Assembly: GCF_007558815.1 (NCBI RefSeq)
Contig: NZ_VLTJ01000042.1
Span: 248,001-312,000 of the forward strand
Source: Verticiella sediminum
GTDB taxonomy: Bacteria > Pseudomonadota > Gammaproteobacteria > Burkholderiales > Burkholderiaceae_B
Direction of reading: 5' to 3'
Length of the DNA: 64,000 nucleotides
Positions 58,719-64,000 of this stretch are shown piece by piece; position 1 is the stretch's first letter; each line of letters begins with the position of its first letter. Made by a program: the position numbers and the translations under genes. The notes beneath the pieces are model-generated. The model was not told where the DNA came from and searched no databases. It was given only the letters and a program-made list of their open reading frames with translations.

Positions 58719-59498
58719 TCAGGCGTCGTAGCCGGGATTGCGCCGCTCGAGAAGCCGCAGCAGGGCCGGCCATTCCAGAATTCCGTAGGGGCGACGGGTT
58801 TCCGGACGGAACAGATGCGCGGTACGTTCCTTGACCTCGTCCGACGGGATGACCAGTTCCGTTCCGCAGGCCATCGCATCGACCTGGAACTCGCATGCGC
58901 GATTGAGCGCCAGATGCGTGTTGAACCCTTCCTGGATCGTGCGATTCGCAGTCAGCAGGCCATGATTGAGCAGGATCATGGCCTCCTTGTCGCCCAGGTG
59001 CTCGGCCAGGCGCTTGCGTTCGTCGAGGTTCACGACCACGCTTTCATAGGGGTGGTAGCCGATGTGGCCATAGAAGCGCATCGCCTTCTGGCTGATCGGC
59101 AGCAGGCCGCACTTGAGCGAGGCAACCGCGCAGCCGGCGCGGGTGTGCGTATGGATCACGCAGCCGACGTCGGGACGGGCGGCATGCACCGCGCTGTGCA
59201 CGACGAAGCCGGCGGGGTTGATGCCCAGGTCGTCGCGCGCGCGGCCCACGATATTGCCGTCCAGATCGATCTTGACCAGACTCGAGGCGGTGATTTCGTC
59301 GAACAGCCAACCGTAGGGGTTGATGAGAAAGTGTTCAGTGTCGGGAATGCGCGCGCTGATGTGGCTATTGACCATGTCGGCCATGCCGACCATCTCGACC
59401 AGGCGATAGCAGGCGGCAAGATCGACGCGGGTCTGCCACTCCGCGGGCGAGACCTGGTCCTGCATGGAAGGCAATTCGATAATGGGGGCGACGGGCAT
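58719..59498 (-). CDS. Class II aldolase/adducin family protein
   Basis: A 259-residue zinc-dependent aldolase-fold enzyme. Metal-site histidines are in VIHTHTRAGCAV (near 120-126) and ILLNHGLLT (near 174); the N-terminal glycine-rich phosphate-type loop ARIPDTEHFLINPYGW is typical of the adducin branch. Such enzymes cleave, decarboxylate or epimerise small hydroxy acids. The substrate is unknown. It sits between the amidohydrolase (23 bp) and acyl-CoA dehydrogenase (47 bp) genes in the operon. Confidence 0.84.
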   Translation of the reverse strand: MPVAPIIELPSMQDQVSPAEWQTRVDLAACYRLVEMVGMADMVNSHISARIPDTEHFLINPYGWLFDEITASSLVKIDLDGNIVGRARDDLGINPAGFVVHSAVHAARPDVGCVIHTHTRAGCAVASLKCGLLPISQKAMRFYGHIGYHPYESVVVNLDERKRLAEHLGDKEAMILLNHGLLTANRTIQEGFNTHLALNRACEFQVDAMACGTELVIPSDEVKERTAHLFRPETRRPYGILEWPALLRLLERRNPGYDA

Positions 59499-59521
59499 GG
59501 GATGCTCCTGTGTTCAGTCGT

Positions 59522-60427
59522 TCAAAAGCCGTACAGCGCGGCCGGGTTGGCCACCAGGATCTTCTCGAGCACGCTGCGCTCGGATGTCCAGGACCCGAGC
59601 AGCTCGAGCAGATGATCCGCGCGCGGCATGTTCGAAGGCATGTTGATGTGCGGCCAGTCGCTGCCCCAGACGAGGCGGTCGGGATTCAGCTCGACCAAGC
59701 GCTGGTGGAACGGCCGGATGTCCTCGTAGTCGGGGTAGCGCAGCGAAGGCCGGTAAGGCGTGAGCTTGACCCACAAATGCCCCTCCTCCACCAGCGCCCA
59801 CAGCGGACGATGCAGGGCGTCGCTCAAGGCCCGTTCCGGGTCCGGCCGACCGATGTGATCGATGACGAACGGGATAGGCGTCGAGCGGATCAGAGGCGCA
59901 AGCTCACCCAACTGATCGGCCCCGGTCCAGAGCTGAGCATGCAGGCCGAGTTCCTGCATCGCCGGCAGGAGCCTGGGCAATGCCGAGATGTCGACCGCGT
60001 TCTTGTAGCGCGGCACACCGGCATCGTCGAGCAAACGGCTGAAGCGCAGCCCGCGCACGCCTGCCGCATACAGGGCTTCAAGCGTGCTGCGGTCGGCATC
60101 CTCGGATACCACGGCAACACCGCGAAGGCGCTCTGCGCCGGCGGCAAGCGCATGCAGCAGTGCGCGATTGTCCAGGCCATGCGCGGAAGGCTGCACCAGC
60201 ACGCCGCGCGAGAAGCCCAGCCTGTCGAGCATGTTCAGATAGTCCTGCGCACTCGTCTCCGGCGGCAGATAGGTATGTTCGGCCGCCAGCGGGAACTGCG
60301 CATACGGACCGAAGACGTGGCAATGGCAGTCGCAGGCGCCGGCCGGCACGGCCAGCGCGGGCCTGCCGACCTCGGGCAACTGCGCTGCGGCCGCTCGATC
60401 GATAGGGGAAGGTGTCATGGATTTCAT
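59522..60427 (-). CDS. Amidohydrolase, 2-pyrone-4,6-dicarboxylate lactonase-like
   Basis: A 301-residue TIM-barrel amidohydrolase (Amidohydro_2). The start strand GACDCHCHVFGP (His35, His37) is the hallmark of the LigI-like group that hydrolyses lactones such as 2-pyrone-4,6-dicarboxylate. VIDHIGRP (His191) and VWGSDWPH (Asp257) complete the active site. It probably opens a lactone or cyclic acid in the pathway. The start may be ATG 60427 or, three codons in, 60418; no ribosome site decides. The preceding gene ends 15 bp upstream. Confidence 0.83.
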   Translation of the reverse strand: MKSMTPSPIDRAAAAQLPEVGRPALAVPAGACDCHCHVFGPYAQFPLAAEHTYLPPETSAQDYLNMLDRLGFSRGVLVQPSAHGLDNRALLHALAAGAERLRGVAVVSEDADRSTLEALYAAGVRGLRFSRLLDDAGVPRYKNAVDISALPRLLPAMQELGLHAQLWTGADQLGELAPLIRSTPIPFVIDHIGRPDPERALSDALHRPLWALVEEGHLWVKLTPYRPSLRYPDYEDIRPFHQRLVELNPDRLVWGSDWPHINMPSNMPRADHLLELLGSWTSERSVLEKILVANPAALYGF

Positions 60428-60442
60428 CGAGGATGATGGCAG

Positions 60443-61798
60443 CTAGGCGGTTGGGACATTGCGCAGCGTGGGCAGCGCCACGCCCGCATCCAAGGCCCAC
60501 AACTGCGCCAGCAGGCCGGCAGCGGCGCCCTCGCCCAGCACGGGCCCCGCAAGCTCCCTGAACTTGGCGCTCAGGTCTTCGTCGCTCAGGGGCAGCTCGG
60601 GATCGCCCTTGCGGTGCGGCTGGAAGTACTCGCCGCGGCGGCCGTCGCGGGTATCGATGCGGACACGCGCCGAACGCTGGCCGGGAAAGCGCGCATCGGC
60701 CTGCGCGTCGATGTCGAGATCGATGCGCTCCATCAGCGCACGGATGCGCGCATCGCCCAGCCGCGCCGGGCTGAATGCGGCCAGCCTGACGCTGCTGTGC
60801 AGCAGCGCGGTGGCGACGACGAACGGCAGGCTGAACCGAGCCTCGGCGGCGCTCGACGGACTGCGCTCGCCAGCCACCGCCAGCGCTGGAGCGTAGGTCG
60901 CTATCGATATCCGGGCAATGTCATCGGCACCGATGCCCATCTCCCGCGCCAGCGCGAGCGCACCGTCGATGGGTGCGAACGTATGGCCGCAGCATGCGTG
61001 GTTCTTGAAAGTCATGCGCGCGATATGGAAGTCGCGCCCCAGCGTGGCGGCCGCGCCGGACCAGTCGGCGTTCTCGCTCATGGCCCGTCCCATGCCTGCC
61101 TCGCCATCGAGCACGTCGGATGAACCGGTCACGCCTTCGCGCGCCAACTGGGCCGCAAGAATCCCCGCCTCGGCGGCCCGCCCCGCATGCAGGGGCTTGG
61201 ACATCGAGTCCTGGCGGAACGCCTGCTGCAACCCGGCGGCGAACGTGGCCACGGTAGCCAGGGCATGCGCGAACCGCTCTGCCGGCAGACGGTACAGCGC
61301 CGCTGCCGCAGCGGCGGCACCGAATGCCCCGACCGTGCCCGTGTTGTGCCAGTAGCGGTAGTGCGCCCGTCCCAGGACGGCGCCGATGCGTGTGGAGATC
61401 TCATAGCCCACGATGACCGCGCGCAGGAAGTCGTGCGCGCTCGCTGCGCTCTCCTGCGCGACGGCCAATGCCGCCGCGATGGTCGGCGCACCCGGGTGAT
61501 AGATCGCATCCTTGAAGATGTCGTCCACCTCGACAGTATGCGCCGCCGTGCCGTTGATGAGCGCGGCGGTCCGCGTGCTCGCCGGCCTCCCCAGGGCGAG
61601 GGTTGCCCGGCCGCGGTCGAGGTCTTCGGCCAGCGCGACCTCCATCAGCGTAGCGGGGGATTCGACCGCGCCAGGCACGAGTGCCGCGTACCAATCGACC
61701 ACCGCACGCTTGGCATGATGGCGGATGCCCGCATCGTCGACCCCAGGGCCCGGGTCTGCGCCCCAGGCGGCAAACGCGCGGATTACGCTGTCTGACAT
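60443..61798 (-). CDS. MmgE/PrpD family protein
   Basis: A 451-residue protein of the MmgE/PrpD family, which includes 2-methylcitrate dehydratase, cis-aconitate decarboxylase and related epimerases of di- and tricarboxylic acids. Readable are NGTAAHTVEVDDIFKDAIYH near 86-105 (the family active-site loop), HNTGTVGAFGAAAAAA near 155-170, and FKNHACCGHTFAPIDGA near 268-284. It acts on a polycarboxylic acid; which one is unknown. ATG 61798 has GGGAG six bases upstream; an ATG four codons earlier lacks one. It follows the Bug receptor gene by 33 bp. Confidence 0.86.
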   Translation of the reverse strand: MSDSVIRAFAAWGADPGPGVDDAGIRHHAKRAVVDWYAALVPGAVESPATLMEVALAEDLDRGRATLALGRPASTRTAALINGTAAHTVEVDDIFKDAIYHPGAPTIAAALAVAQESAASAHDFLRAVIVGYEISTRIGAVLGRAHYRYWHNTGTVGAFGAAAAAAALYRLPAERFAHALATVATFAAGLQQAFRQDSMSKPLHAGRAAEAGILAAQLAREGVTGSSDVLDGEAGMGRAMSENADWSGAAATLGRDFHIARMTFKNHACCGHTFAPIDGALALAREMGIGADDIARISIATYAPALAVAGERSPSSAAEARFSLPFVVATALLHSSVRLAAFSPARLGDARIRALMERIDLDIDAQADARFPGQRSARVRIDTRDGRRGEYFQPHRKGDPELPLSDEDLSAKFRELAGPVLGEGAAAGLLAQLWALDAGVALPTLRNVPTA

Positions 61799-61831
61799 TG
61801 TTGCTCCCATCTCGAATTCGCTCGCCCGGTC

Positions 61832-62812
61832 TTACTGGGCGGACAACAGTCCTTGGCTGGCCAGCGCATCGGCCTTGGCAACCTCACCCTGCAGGAACTT
61901 GCCGAACTCCACCGGCGTGGTGACCTGGACTTCGGTACCCAGGCCGGTGAGGCGTTCGTTCACAGCGGGCTCGCGCAACGCCTGGTTGAGGGCATCGTTG
62001 AGCTTCTCGACAATGGCTTGCGGCACGCCGGCAGGCGCCAGCAGTCCGGAAGCCGTCACAACTTCGAAGTCCGCCACGCCGGCTTCGCGCAATGTGCGCA
62101 CGTCGGGCAGATCGGCCGCCCGATGTGCACTGGTGACGGCAAGCGGGCGCAGCGCGCCGCCATTCAGGTGCGGCAGGGAGCTTGGCAACTGGTCGACGAT
62201 CGCATCGATCTGGTTGCCCAGGAGGTCGTTCAGTGCCGGTGCCGAACCGTTGTAAGGCACGATGTTGAACTTCACGCCCAGCGCCTGCTCGAGCTGCAGG
62301 ATGGCGATGTGATTGGTCGTGCCGTTGCCGGCATGACCGATCGACACTTCGCCGGGCTTCTGCCGTGCGTACTCGACCAGCTCTTCGAAAGTCTGGAAGC
62401 GTCCGCGGGCCGACACCTCCAGCACTTGGGGCGTGATACCGATCAGACCGATGGCGGTGAAGTCATCGGGCGTGAAGGGCACGGCGGACTGCAGCTTGGG
62501 GCTGTAGGCGTAGCTGCCGCTGGCGGTCGTGACCAGCGTGTACCCATCCGGCGCGGCCTTGGCCACCACACCATGCCCTATCAGGCCGCCCGCGCCGGGC
62601 CGGTTGGACACCAGCACAGTCTGGCCGAGCGTGCGTCCCATCGCTGCGGTCACCAGTCGCGTCACGACATCCAGATTGCCGCCGGGCGCATACGGGACGA
62701 CCACGGTAACAGGATGGGAAGGATAGTCAGCGGCGCATGCGGCCCCGTGGGCCAGAAGCACCGAAAGGGCAACGGCGATCAGCCCGCTGCCGGCGCCAGG
62801 GCGTTTCAACAT
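61832..62812 (-). CDS. Bug-family tripartite tricarboxylate transporter receptor (operon-linked)
   Basis: A 326-residue periplasmic solute receptor of the Bug/TctC family with a signal peptide (cleavage near AACAADYP, about 28). Family marks are TVVVPYAPGGNLDVVTRLV near 36-54, GQTVLVSNRPGAGGLIG near 63, and DGYTLVTTASGSYAYSP near 89. It is the first gene of the catabolic operon and probably binds the substrate acid. The TctA/TctB membrane partners are not in the window. Confidence 0.92.
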   Translation of the reverse strand: MLKRPGAGSGLIAVALSVLLAHGAACAADYPSHPVTVVVPYAPGGNLDVVTRLVTAAMGRTLGQTVLVSNRPGAGGLIGHGVVAKAAPDGYTLVTTASGSYAYSPKLQSAVPFTPDDFTAIGLIGITPQVLEVSARGRFQTFEELVEYARQKPGEVSIGHAGNGTTNHIAILQLEQALGVKFNIVPYNGSAPALNDLLGNQIDAIVDQLPSSLPHLNGGALRPLAVTSAHRAADLPDVRTLREAGVADFEVVTASGLLAPAGVPQAIVEKLNDALNQALREPAVNERLTGLGTEVQVTTPVEFGKFLQGEVAKADALASQGLLSAQ

Positions 62813-63066
62813 AGATGTGTCTCCTCAGGTTATCGGGTGCGTTGAATGGCTCGTATGATCCTCTTTGCATGCGTCCGGCACCACTTCCCATTTGGGCCAC
62901 AGGCCCGACAAAAAATCATGGCAAACCGGGCGCTTCGAAAGACACAGGCCCTGTCGTGCCAAGGATCTTTCGGTCCTGCCGATAGGACCAGTTGGTTCCA
63001 TTGTCCTGGGCGGCAGTGCGGCCTAAAGTGCGCTCAATACCAAAGCCTTCAAGAACAGGAGACACC
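62813..63066. promoter_or_regulatory. Divergent region between the two Bug receptor genes
   Basis: This 254-bp stretch has no gene. It carries a perfect inverted repeat GGTCCT-GCCGAT-AGGACC (62972-62989), followed closely by a related GGACCA/TGGTTCC pair; this is a candidate operator for both directions. Promoter elements are not clear. Confidence 0.45.
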
Positions 63067-64000
63067 ATGCTTACCCACCGCCGCGCCTTTCTCGGCGCGC
63101 TCTGCGTCTGTGCGGGCGCCATGCTCGCCCCCGCTGTGCCGGCCCAGGCACAGGATCGCGCACTCACCATCGTGGTCGGCAGCCCTGCCGGCGGCACCAC
63201 CGACACGCTGGCGCGCGTGATCGGCCAGTCCATGGCCAAGACGCTGAACCGCACGGTCGTCATCGAGAATCGCGCGGGGGCCGGCGGCAACATCGCGGCC
63301 ACCTATGTGGCGCGCAGCCGCCCGGACGGCAACACGCTCCTGATGAGCTTCACGGGGCACACCATCAACGCCACGCTCTACAAGAACCTGGGCTTCGACC
63401 CTGTTGCCGACTTCACGCCGATCACCATGGTGGCGCGCGTGCCCAGCGTGCTGATCGCCCGCAAGGGCCTGCCCTTCGGCGATACCGCCGGGCTGATCGA
63501 GCATGCCAAGCAGAACCCGGGCAAACTCACCTTCGCGATCGGCGCGCAGGGCTCGTCGCTGCACCTGGCCAGCGAGCAGTTCGAGCACATGGCGGGCGTC
63601 GACATCCTGAACGTTCCGTACAAGGGCACCAGTCCGGCACTGCAGGACGTCATGGCGGGCACCGTCGATCTGATGTTCGCCAGCACGGTCAACGTGCTGC
63701 CGCACCTGGGCAACGATCTCGTCAAGCCCCTGGGCGTGAGCAGCGCCCAGCCCCTGCCCCAGTTCCCCGGTGTGCCCACGCTCGCCGATACCGTGCCGGG
63801 CTTCGAATCCTCGGCCTGGTTCGGGCTGTTCGCACCGGCCGGCCTGCCGCAGGCCACGCTCGACGAGCTGTACGGCGCGATCGAGCAGGCGATCCAGGAC
63901 CCGGCCTACCAGGAACGCATGAAGCATGAAGCGGCCACGGCCGCGCCCATGCCGCCTGCCGAATTCGCCGAGTTCGTGAAGGCCGACATCGAGCACTGGG
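63067..64000 (+). CDS. Bug-family solute receptor (partial, cut by window end)
   Basis: The first 311 residues of a second Bug/TctC receptor, still open at the window edge. A twin-arginine-like start MLTHRRAFLGAL and signal peptide (cleavage near PAQAQD, about 29) precede TIVVGSPAGGTTDTLARVIG, NRTVVIENRAGAGGNIAA and DGNTLLMSFTGHTINATLY. CAGGAGACACC precedes the ATG at 63067. It is divergent from the first Bug gene; the two differ clearly in sequence, so they are not a recent duplicate. Typical full length is about 325. Confidence 0.93.
   Translation, partial: MLTHRRAFLGALCVCAGAMLAPAVPAQAQDRALTIVVGSPAGGTTDTLARVIGQSMAKTLNRTVVIENRAGAGGNIAATYVARSRPDGNTLLMSFTGHTINATLYKNLGFDPVADFTPITMVARVPSVLIARKGLPFGDTAGLIEHAKQNPGKLTFAIGAQGSSLHLASEQFEHMAGVDILNVPYKGTSPALQDVMAGTVDLMFASTVNVLPHLGNDLVKPLGVSSAQPLPQFPGVPTLADTVPGFESSAWFGLFAPAGLPQATLDELYGAIEQAIQDPAYQERMKHEAATAAPMPPAEFAEFVKADIEHW

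Overview
The window is GC-rich, gene-dense chromosomal DNA of a betaproteobacterium, most likely Burkholderiales, family Alcaligenaceae (Bordetella/Achromobacter-like). The evidence is the lpxC-dciA-M23 peptidase-secA block, a class A RNase P RNA, carAB, the pcaQ/pcaHG and pobR/pobA aromatic genes, and two Bug-type solute receptors of the tripartite tricarboxylate transporter family. I saw no insertion sequence, prophage, CRISPR array, rRNA or tRNA gene. Placement below family level is not possible from the sequence alone.

Layout. 1-6167: lipopolysaccharide inner-core genes (kdkA; waaC-waaA on the other strand) and sugar-phosphate genes (algC-pgi). 6431-8228: argB and an inositol-monophosphatase-family gene, convergent. 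8450-12303: a complete siaABCD cluster (membrane PP2C phosphatase, SiaB kinase-fold protein, SiaC with its Thr68, SiaD diguanylate cyclase). 12397-17959: secA, an M23 peptidase, dciA and lpxC. 18265-19091: a solitary gcvH directly downstream of rnpB. 19161-22598: a PQQ-type sugar dehydrogenase, a CoxG-like protein and a DHA2 exporter. 22690-29584: a TetR-headed fatty-acid beta-oxidation operon. 29722-31032: a DUF445 membrane protein. 31062-35332: a four-gene Anbu (ancestral proteasome-like) operon with ATP-grasp, Alpha-E and transglutaminase-like proteins. 35712-40269: carB and carA. 40346-45257: an operon of porin, ABC ATPase, periplasmic binding protein and double permease. 45465-49605: tal, an MFS transporter, and the lemA/TPM pair. 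49655-54326: protocatechuate and 4-hydroxybenzoate genes (pcaQ, pcaHG, pobR, pobA). 54418-64000: a LysR regulator, a tight six-gene catabolic operon of unknown substrate, and a divergent second Bug receptor running off the end.

How the parts fit. PobA converts 4-hydroxybenzoate to protocatechuate, and PcaHG opens that ring; each step has a divergently placed regulator, and PcaQ-like boxes lie in the pcaQ-pcaH gap. The beta-oxidation operon holds all four activities of one turn of the cycle (acyl-CoA dehydrogenase, hydratase/3-hydroxyacyl-CoA dehydrogenase, thiolase, extra hydratase) behind its own repressor.

The best candidates for undescribed biology are three. First, the operon at 55386-62812: Bug receptor, MmgE/PrpD, a 2-pyrone-4,6-dicarboxylate-lactonase-like amidohydrolase, class II aldolase, an atypical acyl-CoA dehydrogenase and an NDP-forming acyl-CoA synthetase. 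Second, the Anbu operon, whose product and target are unknown to me. Third, the porin-ABC operon, whose binding protein lacks the tyrosine pair expected for ferric iron. The siaABCD set is known from Pseudomonas aeruginosa; its presence in this background, split by a REP-like hairpin element between siaB and siaC, is also notable.
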